This document shows positions 18,127-27,491 of a stretch of 64,000 nt of DNA, piece after piece. The notes under the pieces were generated by a model. That model worked only from the letters and a program-made list of their open reading frames with translations, had not been told where the DNA came from and did no database searches. Source of the DNA: Actinomadura sp. J1-007 (GTDB lineage Bacteria; Actinomycetota; Actinomycetes; Streptosporangiales; Streptosporangiaceae); contig NZ_WING01000002.1 in NCBI RefSeq assembly GCF_009793335.1, positions 1,178,001 through 1,242,000 on the forward strand, given 5' to 3'. Position numbers and translations under genes: made by a program. Each line of letters begins with the position of its first letter. Within the stretch, counting starts at the first letter, position 1.

Positions 18127-18858
18127 ATGACGGCTGAGCGAGACGTCGATATCCAGTTCCGCGGCGACGTGACGGTGGAGCTGATCAAGTCCGCGGCGTC
18201 GGACGCCGACGTGCTCTGGGCGGCACGCGTGTCCACCAAGGGGGAGAACTCGCTGGCCGAGATCGAGGCCGACCCCGAGCGCTCCAAGGGGCTCATCAAC
18301 TACCTGATGCGTGACCGGCACGGCACCCCCTTCGAGCACTCGTCGATGACCTTCTACGTGAAGGCCCCGATCTTCGTGTTCCGGGAGTTCATGCGGCACC
18401 GGACATTCTCGTACAACGAGGAGAGCGGCCGCTACAGGAGGCTCGATCCCGTCTTCTACGTCCCGGACGCCCAGCGCAAGCTGGTGCAGGAGGGCAAGCC
18501 CGGCAAGTACGTCTTCGTCGACGGCACCGCCGAGCAGCACAAGATCGTCACCGAGGCGGCCCAGGAGAGCTACCGGCAGTCGTACCGGGCCTACCTGGAG
18601 ATGCTCGACGCGGGCGTCGCGCGGGAGGTGGCCCGCACCGTGCTGCCGGTCGGGCTCTACTCCTCCATGTACGCCACCTGCAACGCCCGTGCGCTGATGA
18701 ACTTCCTGTCCCTGCGCACCAAGCGCGAGGACTCCGCGTTCCCGTCGTTCCCGCAGCGGGAGATCGAGATGGTGGCCGAGCAGATGGAGGAGCAGTGGGC
18801 GGCGCTCATGCCGCTCACCCACGCCGCCTTCGAGGCCAACGGACGCGTCTGCCCGTAG
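18127..18858 (+). CDS. thyX: FAD-dependent thymidylate synthase ThyX
   Basis: A 243-residue flavoenzyme making dTMP from dUMP with methylene-tetrahydrofolate and NADPH. The ThyX signature RHRTFSYNEESGRY is intact, together with RTVLPVGLYSSMYATCNARALMNFL. The start is ATG at 18127 with GGTGGGGGAG upstream. It is divergent from the molybdopterin oxidoreductase. In many actinobacteria thyX precedes dapA; here it does not. Confidence 0.97.
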   Translation: MTAERDVDIQFRGDVTVELIKSAASDADVLWAARVSTKGENSLAEIEADPERSKGLINYLMRDRHGTPFEHSSMTFYVKAPIFVFREFMRHRTFSYNEESGRYRRLDPVFYVPDAQRKLVQEGKPGKYVFVDGTAEQHKIVTEAAQESYRQSYRAYLEMLDAGVAREVARTVLPVGLYSSMYATCNARALMNFLSLRTKREDSAFPSFPQREIEMVAEQMEEQWAALMPLTHAAFEANGRVCP

Positions 18859-19040
18859 CGCCCGGCCGGACTGTCGGAGCCCTGAGGTGGACTGTCACGG
18901 ATGGTGGCCGTACGCGGTGGAGACGTCGCGTCGCGTTCTCCATAAGCGGGTGCGCTTCCAGAAGGCGGCGGAACGGTCGGCCGCATCGACCGTCCAGGTG
19001 GCGATAGCACCACGAGAAGGGGACAAGGCGGCAGGGGTGA

Positions 19041-19427
19041 TCAGGGGGTGCGGTAGGCGGCGATCTCGATCAGGTTGAGGTCCGGGTCGCGCAGGTAGAC
19101 GCTGGTGATCGGGCCCTCGGCGCCGGTGCGCTCCACGGGCCCGGCCTCGATCGGCACGCCGTGCCCGCGCAGCTCGGCGACGACGCGGTCCGGCGGGGCG
19201 GTGGTGACGAGGCAGAGGTCGGCGCTGCCCGGGGTCGGCCGCGCGGCCTTCGGCTCGTACCCGTGCCCCGCGCGCTGCAGGTTGATCTTGCTGCGGCCGA
19301 ACCGGAGGGCACGGCGGCCCTCGCCGAACGTCACCGGCTCCATGCCGAGGACGCGGGCGTAGAAGGCGGCGGTCGCGTCGGGGTCGGCGACGGTGAGCAC
19401 CAAGTGGTCGAGCCGTTCGATGCGCAT
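19041..19427 (-). CDS. VOC family protein (single glyoxalase module pair)
   Basis: A 128-residue glyoxalase-fold protein: RIERLDHLVLTVADPDATAAFYARVLGMEPV at the N-terminus and ITSVYLRDPDLNLIEIAAY at the end. The DHLVLTV His and IEIA Glu are the expected metal ligands. It is small, cytoplasmic, stand-alone and of unknown substrate; related proteins are called YwkD-like or virulence protein. Confidence 0.85.
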   Translation of the reverse strand: MRIERLDHLVLTVADPDATAAFYARVLGMEPVTFGEGRRALRFGRSKINLQRAGHGYEPKAARPTPGSADLCLVTTAPPDRVVAELRGHGVPIEAGPVERTGAEGPITSVYLRDPDLNLIEIAAYRTP

Positions 19428-19486
19428 GGTCCAACGGTAGGCCGCGCCCCGGGAGCGGGAAGGCGCGGCCCCTGGTCACAGCGCCG

Positions 19487-19944
19487 TCAGCAGTACTTGG
19501 ACGGCCCCGCCTGCCCCACGAGCACGAGTCCGCGAGCGAGCCCGAGGAGGTGCGCAGGTACGCGGCGTCGCCGGTGTTGTTCCACACGTACGCGCGGCGG
19601 CCCCAGTAGCGGTTGTACGCGGTGTTGGAGCCGCGGCCCGTCCTGACCTTGACCGACCTGCCCTTGCCCAGCGTGAACGAGCCGAACGTGTAGGTGTAGC
19701 CCGTCTTGTCGCGCAGCTTCCACCCCTTCAGCGAGCGGGCCTTGCCGCGGTTGACGATCTGGACCCACTCGCCGTTCAGGCTGGCGTTGCTGCGGTTGTC
19801 CCGGCCCGGCGAGTCGAAGTAGACGCGGTAGATCTGCACGGCCGAGGCGGCGGACGCCGGGGCCGCCGGGAGGACCGGGACGAGGGCGACGGCTCCCGAG
19901 GCCGCCGCGGTGATGAGCGCGATGCGCGCGCGTCGTGTTGTCAT
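19487..19944 (-). CDS. Secreted lamin-tail-domain (LTD) protein; frameshifted as assembled
   Basis: About 152 residues after correction. Signal peptide MTTRRARIALITAAASGAVALVPVLPAAPASA, then an LTD fold: QIYRVYFDSPGRDNRSNASLNGEWVQIVN, GWKLRDKTGYTYTF, WNNTGDAAYLRTSSGSLADSCSW. LTD proteins of actinomycetes end in a Cys-containing tail; the expected QAGPSKYC is in another frame and is restored by one base in the C4 run 19514-19517. Probably extracellular with a possible disulfide (two Cys). Function unknown. Confidence 0.85.
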
Positions 19945-20104
19945 GGCGGAACGTTATGGGGTGGAACAGGAGCGATGTGGCGTCTGACGCTCTATGTCGC
20001 GGGCCGTACCCGGCCGCCTCCGCCGGTAATCCGCCCGCGCCCGCGTGCGTCCGGCCGCGCCCGGGGCTTGGCGTACAGCGTAAGTTGCGCCAGGGTGGAG
20101 GACC

Positions 20105-20944
20105 ATGCCGGACAACACCGCGTCAGAGATCATCACGTCGGAGACCGTCCTTCCCGCCGCGGGCCGCGAGATCCCCGCGTACCTGGCCGTCCCCGCCGGG
20201 CCGGGGCCGTGGCCCGGGGTCGTCGTCCTGTTCGAGGCGACCGGCGACAACGCCGACATGCGCGCGCAGGCCGACCGGTTCGCCGAACGCGGCTACCTCG
20301 CCGTCCTGCCCGACCTGTACGGGGGCGCGCCGTGGCTGCGCTGCGTCCGCAAGGCGATGCGCGACATGCTCGCCCGGCGCGGCCCGTCGTACGCCCACAT
20401 CGAGGCGGCCCGCGCCTGGCTCGCCGGCCGCGACGACTGCACCGGCCGCGTCGGCGTCATCGGGTTCTGCATGGGCGGCGGGTTCGCGCTGGTCGCCGCG
20501 GCCAAGTACGACTTCCAGGCGGCGGCCGTCAACTACGGCATCCTGCCGCGCGACCCCGCCCGGGTGCTGGAGGGCGCCTGCCCGATCGTCGCCAGCTACG
20601 GCGGCGCCGACCGGACGCTGCGCGGCGCCGCGGCCAAGCTGGAGCGCGCGCTGACCGTCGCGGACGTGACGCACGACGTCAAGGAGTACCCGGAGACGGG
20701 CCACAGCTTCCTCACCGACTCCGCCGTCCCGGCGCCCCTCGGCCCGGTCGCGAAGATCGTTCTCGGGCACGGCAGGGGAAGGGGCAACGCCCCCGACGCC
20801 TGGGACCGGATCTTCGCCTTCTTCGCCGACCACGTGGGCAGCGCCACCGGCGGCGCGAACGGCTCGGCGGGCGCCCGAACCGCGGGCCCCGCGCGAGCCG
20901 CCGACGCCTCGGACGATGACGGTCAAAACGGATCTACAACGTAA
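20105..20944 (+). CDS. Dienelactone hydrolase family protein
   Basis: A 279-residue alpha/beta hydrolase of the dienelactone hydrolase family. The nucleophile is the Cys of GVIGFCMGGGFAL (about residue 122), the acid is in SYGGADRTL and the His in EYPETGHSFL (about 200). The last 35 or so residues are a low-complexity Ala/Gly/Ser/Asp tail. Family members cleave carboxymethylenebutenolide in aromatic degradation or act as broad carboxylesterases; nothing nearby fixes the substrate. Confidence 0.88.
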   Translation: MPDNTASEIITSETVLPAAGREIPAYLAVPAGPGPWPGVVVLFEATGDNADMRAQADRFAERGYLAVLPDLYGGAPWLRCVRKAMRDMLARRGPSYAHIEAARAWLAGRDDCTGRVGVIGFCMGGGFALVAAAKYDFQAAAVNYGILPRDPARVLEGACPIVASYGGADRTLRGAAAKLERALTVADVTHDVKEYPETGHSFLTDSAVPAPLGPVAKIVLGHGRGRGNAPDAWDRIFAFFADHVGSATGGANGSAGARTAGPARAADASDDDGQNGSTT

Positions 20945-20985
20945 AGCCGGGGGCTCGGTCGAAGAAAAGGGAGCCCGGGCCGCGA

Positions 20986-21321
20986 TCAGTCGCCGACAGC
21001 GGGAGGCGGTCCGCTCATGCCGCAGCGGCTCCAGGTGGTCGCGTTGATCCTGCCCTCGCAGTGGACCCATTGGGTGCCCTGCGGCTGCCCGTACCACAGC
21101 AGGTTCTTGACCAGGATGTAGGCGGAGCCCCCGTCGCCGAGACGGTCCTGGCATCCCTCGCCGTACAGGTCCACCCAGCCGAGCGGGAACTCCACTCCGG
21201 ACCCCTTCTCGCAGGTGGTCACCGTCGCCGCCGCCGCCGGGACAGCGGTCACGGCCGTCGCGGTGCCCACGGCGGCCGTGACCGCGAGCAGGCCGGTGAA
21301 CAGGCGGATGGGTGCGCGCAT
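20986..21321 (-). CDS. Small secreted protein of unknown function
   Basis: 111 residues with a clear signal peptide (RLFTGLLAVTAAVGTATAVTAVPAAAA). The mature part is about 80 residues with four Cys, two Trp and SAYILVKNLLWYGQPQGTQWVHCEGRINATTW, which suggests a small disulfide-stabilised extracellular domain. I do not recognise the family. Convergent with the dienelactone hydrolase gene. Confidence 0.7.
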   Translation of the reverse strand: MRAPIRLFTGLLAVTAAVGTATAVTAVPAAAATVTTCEKGSGVEFPLGWVDLYGEGCQDRLGDGGSAYILVKNLLWYGQPQGTQWVHCEGRINATTWSRCGMSGPPPAVGD

Positions 21322-21733
21322 GTCTGCCTCCAGATGGTTCGCGTCCGATTCGCTACCGGGACCCGGCCGCCGAAGACGGACTCTTCAGGCCAAGGGCCTG
21401 ACGGCGGATCGGTGCCCGCGTTCAGGTAACCGCGAATGGTCACTCAATGTAATCGTCCGTGAAGGCAGGCTGATGTCGCGTCACCGCGCCCGGTCTGTCG
21501 CCGCCGCGCGGGCCCGGCCCGCCGGGGCGACCGCAAGGAACGGGTCGTGCCTGGCCACGGGGCATACGGGGCGGTTCGTGTCGCACGTTCGGAAGTCCAT
21601 GGGATAGCGCCTCGTCCGGCTGCGGCGCTGAGGGCGTCGGTGTCACGAGCCTGCACGAGAGTCACTCTGTGTAGTTGACCTGCGTCCGGGTAGTGGGCGG
21701 GGGTCAGCGCCGCAGACGAAGGGAAACCCACGC
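21322..21733. other. 412-bp divergent intergenic region between two secreted-protein genes
   Basis: I see no gene, convincing operator or hairpin. It must hold the promoters of both neighbouring secreted-protein genes; the patch around 21436-21460 is relatively AT-rich. Confidence 0.5.
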
Positions 21734-22216
21734 ATGTCCACGCTCACCCGCCTGGCCGCGACCACCGCGGCCGTCACCGCGGCCCTCAGCACGGGGCTGC
21801 CCGCGACGACCACCTCGGGCCTGGCGGGCACCGCCTCCTTCGATGCCGGCGGGGCCGCCTCCGACTTCCGCGCCGCGGCCAACACCGTTCGGCTCGTCTC
21901 CGCCACGGCCAACGGCACCAGGTCCGCCACGGTGAAGCTCTCCTACACCTGCACCGAGGCCGGCGGGAAGGGCGAGCAAGCCGAGATCCACGTCGGCGCG
22001 CGCTTCTCCTGGGGCTCGGTCTACGGCGTCAGCGCCCACTACGTCCCCAAGGCGCCCGCCTACCCGTGCGACGGCGCCTCCCGCACCGTCGACTTCACGA
22101 TCACCAGCAAGGGCAATGCGATCAAGAAGGGCGAGAAGGCCACCGTCAGCGCCTCGATCGGCGACCGGCACGGCGCCTCGGCGCACAAGGACCAGAAGAA
22201 GATGACCTTCCAGTAG
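21734..22216 (+). CDS. Secreted protein of unknown function
   Basis: 160 residues with a signal-like N-terminus (MSTLTRLAATTAAVTAALSTG). The mature part looks like a beta-rich domain: VKLSYTCTEAGGKGEQAEIHVGARFSWGS and CDGASRTVDFTITSKGNAIKKGEKATVSASI, with two Cys able to bond. The alternating polar/hydrophobic strands resemble small immunoglobulin-like secreted actinobacterial proteins, but I recognise no named family. ATG at 21734 follows GAAGGGAAA. Confidence 0.7.
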   Translation: MSTLTRLAATTAAVTAALSTGLPATTTSGLAGTASFDAGGAASDFRAAANTVRLVSATANGTRSATVKLSYTCTEAGGKGEQAEIHVGARFSWGSVYGVSAHYVPKAPAYPCDGASRTVDFTITSKGNAIKKGEKATVSASIGDRHGASAHKDQKKMTFQ

Positions 22217-22378
22217 CGACCTGGCCCCGGCCGACGGGCGCTCGCCCCCGACGTCGCCCCCTCAGGCGGCCCCGGTTGTCCGCCCGAGTCGAACGATGAC
22301 GGCGTTCCGCATCTCGGTGATCAGTCCGGGGCGGCCAGTCACGGCGCGAGCCGCTGGACGAGTGTCCCTGGCCGGAGC

Positions 22379-22687
22379 TCAGTCGATACCTCCGCCGGAG
22401 ACCGAGGGGAGGATGTAGACCTCCGTGCCCGGGATGAGGGGCGTGGCGAGCAGGGCGAGGTCCCGCACGTTGCTGGTGCCGACGAACACGTTGACGTGCG
22501 GGCGCAGCGCGCCGCTCTCGTCGCGGACGCGGCGTTCGAGGGCGGGCAGGTCGCGGCCGAGCGCGTCGAGCAGGTCGCCGACGGTGGCGCCCGCCGGCAC
22601 GTCGATCCGGACGACCGGCCCGGCGCCCGCGAGGTCGCGCAGCGCGCCGGGCAGCCGGACCGGGACGCTGATCCGCGCGGCCGTCAC
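22379..22687 (-). CDS. MoaD/ThiS family ubiquitin-like protein
   Basis: A 102-residue beta-grasp protein: ISVPVRLPGALRDLAGAGPVVRIDVPAGATVGDLLDAL and HVNVFVGTSNVRDLALLATPLIPGTEVYILPSVSGGGID. Sulfur-carrier proteins end exactly at Gly-Gly for adenylation; here Ile-Asp follow, so activation would need trimming, as in CysO-type systems, or the protein has another role. The start GTG overlaps the stop of the BNR gene (GTGA), so the two are coupled. No MoaE or ThiF homologue is nearby. Confidence 0.85.
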   Translation of the reverse strand: MTAARISVPVRLPGALRDLAGAGPVVRIDVPAGATVGDLLDALGRDLPALERRVRDESGALRPHVNVFVGTSNVRDLALLATPLIPGTEVYILPSVSGGGID

Positions 22688-23771
22688 AGCACCGCCGCCC
22701 GCACGCAGAGCACGTCGGGCAGGTGCCGGACGACCTCGGTCCACGACTCGCCGTCGTCGCGGCCCGCGTAGACGCAGCCGTCGCGGGTGCCGAAGTAGAT
22801 CCCGGCGGGGTCGCCCTGGTCGGTGCAGAACGCGTCGCGCAGGACGCTGGCGTGGCACGGCCCGTCCGGCAGGCCCTCGGTCAGGGGCCGCCAGGTACCG
22901 CCCGCGTCGTCGGAGCGGCACACCTGGTAGCGGTGCCCGGCGGGGCTGCGGTCGGCGTCGGCGTGCAGCGGCAGGACGTACACGGTGTCGGGGCGGTGCG
23001 GGTGGACGGCGATCGGGAACCCGAAGTCGGCGGGCAGGCCGCCGTCGATCCGGGTCCAGGACGCGGCGTCGTCGTCGCTGCGGTAGACGCCGCCGTGGTG
23101 CTGGAGGAACAGGCGGCCGGGCCGTTCGGGGTGCAGGTCGACCTTGTGGACGCACTGGCCGTACTCGGGGTACGGGTCCTCGGGCAGGAAGTCGGCGCGG
23201 ATGCCCTTGTTGCGGGCCTCCCACGTCTCGCCGCCGTCGCCGGTCCGGTAGACGCCGCCGGTGGAGATCGCGACGGTGAGCGTGCGCGGGTCGGTCGGAT
23301 GCGGCAGGACGGTGTGCAGGCAGAGCCCGCCGCCGCCCGGATGCCAGGTCGGGCGGTGCGGGTGGTCCCACAGGCCCTGGACGAGGTGGAACGAGTGCCC
23401 GCCGTCCTCCGACCGGAACAGCGCGGCGGGCTCGACGCCCGCGTACACCACGCCCGGCTCGGTGGGGGAGAGGCGGAGCTGCCAGATGTCGCGCAGCGAC
23501 GTCCCGGTGGACGGGGGGAACGCGACGGGCGCCGCGTCGGCCTCCTTGGCGGGCTCGCTCCAGGTGCGTCCGGCGTCGTCCGACATGACGATCGAGACGC
23601 CCCAGAACGGGCTGTTGAGCGCGGCGAGGATCCGGCCGCGGGCGGGGTCGATCGCGATCGCGGTCGCCGGCGTGGACGGGAACGCGACGGGGCCGGTCTC
23701 CCAGCCGCCCCGCGGCGGCGTGCGGTGAACAGGCCCTTGCGGGTTCCGATGACGAGCACGGTGTCGTCCAT
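22684..23771 (-). CDS. BNR/sialidase-like beta-propeller protein; frameshifted as assembled
   Basis: About 362 residues of repeated BNR/Asp-box units (SDDAGRTW, SEDGGHSF, GDGGETWEARNKG, SDDDAASW, SDDAGGTW, DDGESWTEV), a cytoplasmic beta-propeller with no signal peptide. The N-terminus DDTVLVIGTRKGLFTA from ATG 23771 is one frame off; one base in the C4 run 23708-23711 joins it to GGWETGPVAFPSTPA. Annotated homologues are called exo-alpha-sialidase or WD40/YVTN/BNR-like, but catalytic sialidase residues are not evident. In actinobacteria this gene commonly precedes a MoaD-like gene, as here. Confidence 0.85.
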
Positions 23772-23824
23772 GTCGAACTCCCCAGCGAGAGGTGGCTCCG
23801 GCCATGCTCGCACGCCCGCGCGGC

Positions 23825-24216
23825 TCAGGGGCGCAGGACGACCTGGGTCTGCGTGACCTGCGCGATCCGGCGGTCCCGGTCGTCGAACAGGTCGGTCTGG
23901 ACGACGATCGACGTGCGCCCCACGTGCAGCGGCGCGGAGATCCCGCGGACGTGCCCGCCGCGCACGCCGCGGAAGAAGTTGGTCTTGGACTCCAGGGTGG
24001 TCGTCGCGGCGCCCTCGGGCAGGTTGAGGAACGCGCAGGCGGCGCCGAGGCTGTCGGCCAGCGCCATGATCACGCCGCCGTGCATGAGCCCTCCGGCGGT
24101 GCAGCGCTCGGGGCCCAGGCGAGCCGTCCGGCGACCCCGTCCGGCCCGGCGGTGTCGATCTCCACGCCGAGCGCGCGGGCGAACGGCATCGCGTCGGTGA
24201 TCTGGTCGGTGGTCAT
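23825..24216 (-). CDS. PaaI-family hotdog thioesterase; frameshifted as assembled
   Basis: About 130 residues after correction. From ATG 24216: MTTDQITDAMPFARALGVEI, then GRLAWAP; the frame is lost in the G4 run 24110-24113, and the hotdog core GGLMHGGVIMALADSLGAACAFLNLPEG continues in another frame. ERCTAGG is recovered by one added base. HGGVIMALADS is the PaaI-like acyl-CoA-binding and catalytic segment. Predicted to hydrolyse aryl- or acyl-CoA thioesters. Divergent from the XRE regulator. Confidence 0.85.
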
Positions 24217-24360
24217 CGGTCCTCCACGGGGCTCGGCGTCCCGGCCCACCCTGGCGGGGACGCGGCGGCCGGTCCATTACCCGCGGGGTAAAGGGGAGCG
24301 CCGCCCCGTTACCTGGGACGTCATCGCCGGAATGACCTTGGTCCGGGTAGCGTCGCCGTC

Positions 24361-25170
24361 GTGAGCACAATGACGACGGCGTTGAGCGACGTGCGGCCCA
24401 TCGGCGACCAGATCCGGGCATGGCGGCAGCGGCGGAGGCTGAGCCAGCTCGAACTGGCCTCCGACGCCGGCGTGTCCACCCGGCACCTCAGCTTCGTGGA
24501 GACCGGGCGCTCGGCGCCGAGCCGGGAGATGGTGCTGCGGCTGGCCGAGCACCTGGACGTGCCGCTGCGCGACCGGAACCTGCTGCTGGTGTCGGCCGGG
24601 TTCGCCCCGGTGTACGGCGAGACGCCGATCGAGGAGCCGCGCATGGACACGGTGCGGGCGGCGCTGCGGCAGGTCCTCGCCGGGCACGAGCCGTACCCGG
24701 CGGTGGTGGTGGACCGGTTCTGGAACCTGATCGACGCGAACGGCGCGGCGGCCCTGTTCATGGAGGGCGCGCCGCCCGAGCTGCTGGAACCGCCGCTGAA
24801 CGTGCTGCGGCTGAGCATGCACCCCGAGGGGATGGCGCGCAGCATCCTCAACCTCGGGGAGTGGCGCGCCCACATGATCGACCGGGTGCGGCGGCACGTC
24901 GCGCTCACCGCGGACGCGGCGCTGACGCAGCTCTACCGGGAGCTGCGCGACTACCCCGGGCCGGTGCCGGACGCCGCGCCGCCCCCGCAGGGCAACGAGG
25001 TGTTCGTCCCGCTGCGGATGCTGGCGGACGGGCGGGAGCTGTCGTTCTTCAGCACGATCGCGACGTTCGGCACGCCGGTGGACATCACGGTGGCGGAGCT
25101 GGCCATCGAGTCGTTCTACCCGGCGGACGCGGAGACCGCCGCGTACCTGCGGGAGCGCGCGGGCGGGTGA
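24361..25170 (+). CDS. XRE-family regulator with MmyB-like ligand domain
   Basis: 269 residues. An N-terminal helix-turn-helix, IRAWRQRRRLSQLELASDAGVSTRHLSFVETGRS, is followed by the MmyB-like PAS-type ligand pocket (PYPAVVVDRFWNLIDANGAAALFM; PEGMARSILNLGEWRAHMIDRVRRHV; PLRMLADGRELSFFSTIATFGTPVDITVAEL). Homologues repress a neighbouring oxidoreductase or hydrolase and bind fatty acids. A TAGCGT box (24348-24353) just ahead of the GTG suggests a leaderless mRNA. Likely targets are the divergent thioesterase or the downstream MBL gene. Confidence 0.88.
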   Translation: MSTMTTALSDVRPIGDQIRAWRQRRRLSQLELASDAGVSTRHLSFVETGRSAPSREMVLRLAEHLDVPLRDRNLLLVSAGFAPVYGETPIEEPRMDTVRAALRQVLAGHEPYPAVVVDRFWNLIDANGAAALFMEGAPPELLEPPLNVLRLSMHPEGMARSILNLGEWRAHMIDRVRRHVALTADAALTQLYRELRDYPGPVPDAAPPPQGNEVFVPLRMLADGRELSFFSTIATFGTPVDITVAELAIESFYPADAETAAYLRERAGG

Positions 25171-25251
25171 GCGCCCGGCCCCTGCGCGACCGTCCTGTCC
25201 GGGCTCCGTGATAGACACCTGTACCGAACGTGACGCCGTCCCGGAGGGCCG

Positions 25252-26319
25252 ATGAAGATCACCGGCATCGTGCAGCACCAGGCGTGGCGGGACAAGGTCC
25301 TGCCGCCCGTCGAGCTGGTGCGCCCGGGGCTCTGGTCGATCCCCGTGCCGCTGCCCGACAACCCGCTGCGCTACGTCCTGGTGTACGGGCTGGAGCTGCC
25401 GGACGGGATCGCCATCGTGGACGCCGGATGGGACACCCCGGAGGCGTGGGACGCGCTGTGCGGGGGGCTGCGCACCGCCGGCTACGAGGTCGCCGACGTG
25501 CGCGCGGTGCTGGTCACGCACCTGCACCCCGACCACTACGGGCTGGCGGGACGGGTCCGGGAGGAGTCGGGCGCGTGGGTGGCGCTGCACCCGGCCGACG
25601 CCGGGCTGCTGCGCGAGCGCTACCGCGACTTCGACGGGCTGATCGCGGCGATCCGGCGGCAGATGGCCACGCACGGCGTGCCGGAGGAGGAGGCGGGCCC
25701 GCTCGCCGACGCGTCCCGCCGGATCCTGCCGCTCGTCCGGCACACCGACCCCGAGCTTTTGCTGGAGGACGGCGAGCAGGTCCCCCTCGGCGGCTGGAAC
25801 CTGCGGACGGTGTGGACGCCCGGCCACTCGCCGGGGCACGTGTGCTTCTTCGACCCCGACCGGAGGCTGCTGCTGTCCGGCGACCACGTGCTGCCGCGGA
25901 TCACGCCCGCGATCTCCGTCCACCCGCAGCAGCGGCACAACCCGCTCGCCGACTTCTACGACTCGCTCGACAAGGTCCGCGGGCTGGACGCCGAGGAGGT
26001 GCTGCCCGCGCACGAGTACCGCTTCTCCGGGCTCGCCGACCGGGTCACCGCCCTCGCCGAGCACCACACCGCCCGCCTCGACGAGATCGCGCTCCAGGTC
26101 ATCAAGGCGGGCGTGGACGGCGCGACGGCCTGGGACCTCGCCCAGCGCCTGACCTGGTCGCGGCCGTGGGCGGAGATCCAGCCGTTCATGCGCCGCACGG
26201 CCATGCTGGAGACGCTCGCGCACCTGGTGATGCTCGCCTCCCAGGGCCGCGTCACCTGCCTGGACGACCTGGACCCCTGCCGCTGGCGCGCGACCCCCGT
26301 CCCGCCCGGCCACGACTAG
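25252..26319 (+). CDS. MBL-fold metallohydrolase
   Basis: 355 residues. Metallo-beta-lactamase fold with the dinuclear site THLHPDHYG (about residue 90), WTPGHSPGHVCF, LLSGDHVLP and LPAHEYR. There is a C-terminal winged-helix-like tail, as in the LACTB2/hydroxyacyl-hydrolase group. Predicted cytoplasmic thioester or lactone hydrolase. The start ATG at 25252 follows GGAGGGCCG. Its stop codon overlaps that of the convergent globin-reductase gene by three bases. Confidence 0.88.
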   Translation: MKITGIVQHQAWRDKVLPPVELVRPGLWSIPVPLPDNPLRYVLVYGLELPDGIAIVDAGWDTPEAWDALCGGLRTAGYEVADVRAVLVTHLHPDHYGLAGRVREESGAWVALHPADAGLLRERYRDFDGLIAAIRRQMATHGVPEEEAGPLADASRRILPLVRHTDPELLLEDGEQVPLGGWNLRTVWTPGHSPGHVCFFDPDRRLLLSGDHVLPRITPAISVHPQQRHNPLADFYDSLDKVRGLDAEEVLPAHEYRFSGLADRVTALAEHHTARLDEIALQVIKAGVDGATAWDLAQRLTWSRPWAEIQPFMRRTAMLETLAHLVMLASQGRVTCLDDLDPCRWRATPVPPGHD

Positions 26320-27491
26320 GACCGGCGGGCCGGGAGGGACGGGCGGGACGGGCTAGAACGGCGCGGGGCGGAGCCGTTGCGCTCGGCCTCCAGCAGGTCG
26401 TGGTGGACGCGTTCGAGCGGCGTCCCGAGCTCCTGGAGGGCCTGCACCGTCCGGCGGACCATCGGGGTCGGGCCGGCGACGTAGACGTCGTGGCCGTCCC
26501 AGCCGTCGAAGCGGTCGAGCACGTCCGGCACGGCCCCGCGGACGCCCTGGAAGTCCGGGTCGTCCGACACGACGGGGACGACCCGCAGGCCCGGCCGGGC
26601 CGACTCCAGCAGCCGCAGGTCGGGCAGGTCGTACAGGTCCCGCTCGGTGCGCGCGCCGACCAGCAGGTGGACGCGGCGGTCCGCGCCGTCCGCGGCGGCC
26701 TGCTCGGCGAGGGCCTTGAGCGGCGCGAGGCCGGTGCCGCCCGCGACGAGCAGCAGGTCGCGGTCCGAGTCGGGGTCGAGGGCCATCGCGCCGAGCGCCG
26801 GGCCGAGCAGCACGGTGTCGCCCGGCCGGGTGTGCCGGACGAGCGCGCCGCTCACCCAGCCGCCCGGCACCGCCCGGACGTGCAGCCGCAGCAGGCCGTC
26901 CGGGCGCGGCGCGCCGGCGGCGGAGAACGGCCGCCACACCCGCGGCCAGCGCGCGGTCTGCACCGTGACGTACTGCCCGGCGGCGAACGGGAGCGGCCGG
27001 TCCGGCCGCAGGGTGAGGACGGCGAGGTCGTGGGTGCGGCGCTCGTGCGCGGCGACCTCGGCGACCCACCAGGGCGGGGCGTGCGCCCCGTCCCGTTCGG
27101 CGGCGGCGGTCATGAGGTCGGCGGCCCTGCGGTACGCGGCGGTCCAGGCGGCCTCCGTCTCGGGGTTCCAGTCGTCGCTGAATTCGCGCAGCGTCGCGAT
27201 GAGCGCGGAGCCGAGGGCGGGATAGTGCTCGCGCCGCACGCCGTATTTGCGATGGGCGCGGCCCAGCCCGCCGAGCCGCCCGGCGAGCGACTCGGGACTG
27301 TCCAGACTCCACACGATCTCGGTGAGGGCGTGGAGGAGCCGGTCGCGCTGGGCGTCCATCGCGGGCGGGAACAGCGCGCGCAGCCGCGGATTCTCCGCGA
27401 AAAGGCGTCCGTAGAAATAGTGGACGGCCTTATCCGCGACCGGTTCGATGCTCGCGAAACTCTCTTTGATGATTCGGGGTTCCAATGACAT
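26316..27491 (-). CDS. Globin-FAD/NAD reductase fusion (flavohemoprotein-like)
   Basis: 391 residues. Globin domain (about 1-135): IIKESFASIEPVADKAVHYFYGRLFAENPRLRALFP, with a distal-side Tyr and the CD-corner Phe-Pro; the proximal His is likely in RAHRKYGV. Reductase part: QYVTVQTARWPRVWRPFSAAG (FAD), LLLVAGGTGLAPLKALAEQA (NAD(P)H), YVAGPTPMVRRTV. Flavohemoglobins turn NO into nitrate using O2. A Ser/Pro/Arg-rich tail ends the protein. The start is ATG at 27491 (MSLEPRIIKESF). AT-rich sequence with direct repeats lies about 150 bp upstream. Confidence 0.88.
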   Translation of the reverse strand: MSLEPRIIKESFASIEPVADKAVHYFYGRLFAENPRLRALFPPAMDAQRDRLLHALTEIVWSLDSPESLAGRLGGLGRAHRKYGVRREHYPALGSALIATLREFSDDWNPETEAAWTAAYRRAADLMTAAAERDGAHAPPWWVAEVAAHERRTHDLAVLTLRPDRPLPFAAGQYVTVQTARWPRVWRPFSAAGAPRPDGLLRLHVRAVPGGWVSGALVRHTRPGDTVLLGPALGAMALDPDSDRDLLLVAGGTGLAPLKALAEQAAADGADRRVHLLVGARTERDLYDLPDLRLLESARPGLRVVPVVSDDPDFQGVRGAVPDVLDRFDGWDGHDVYVAGPTPMVRRTVQALQELGTPLERVHHDLLEAERNGSAPRRSSPSRPSLPARRS

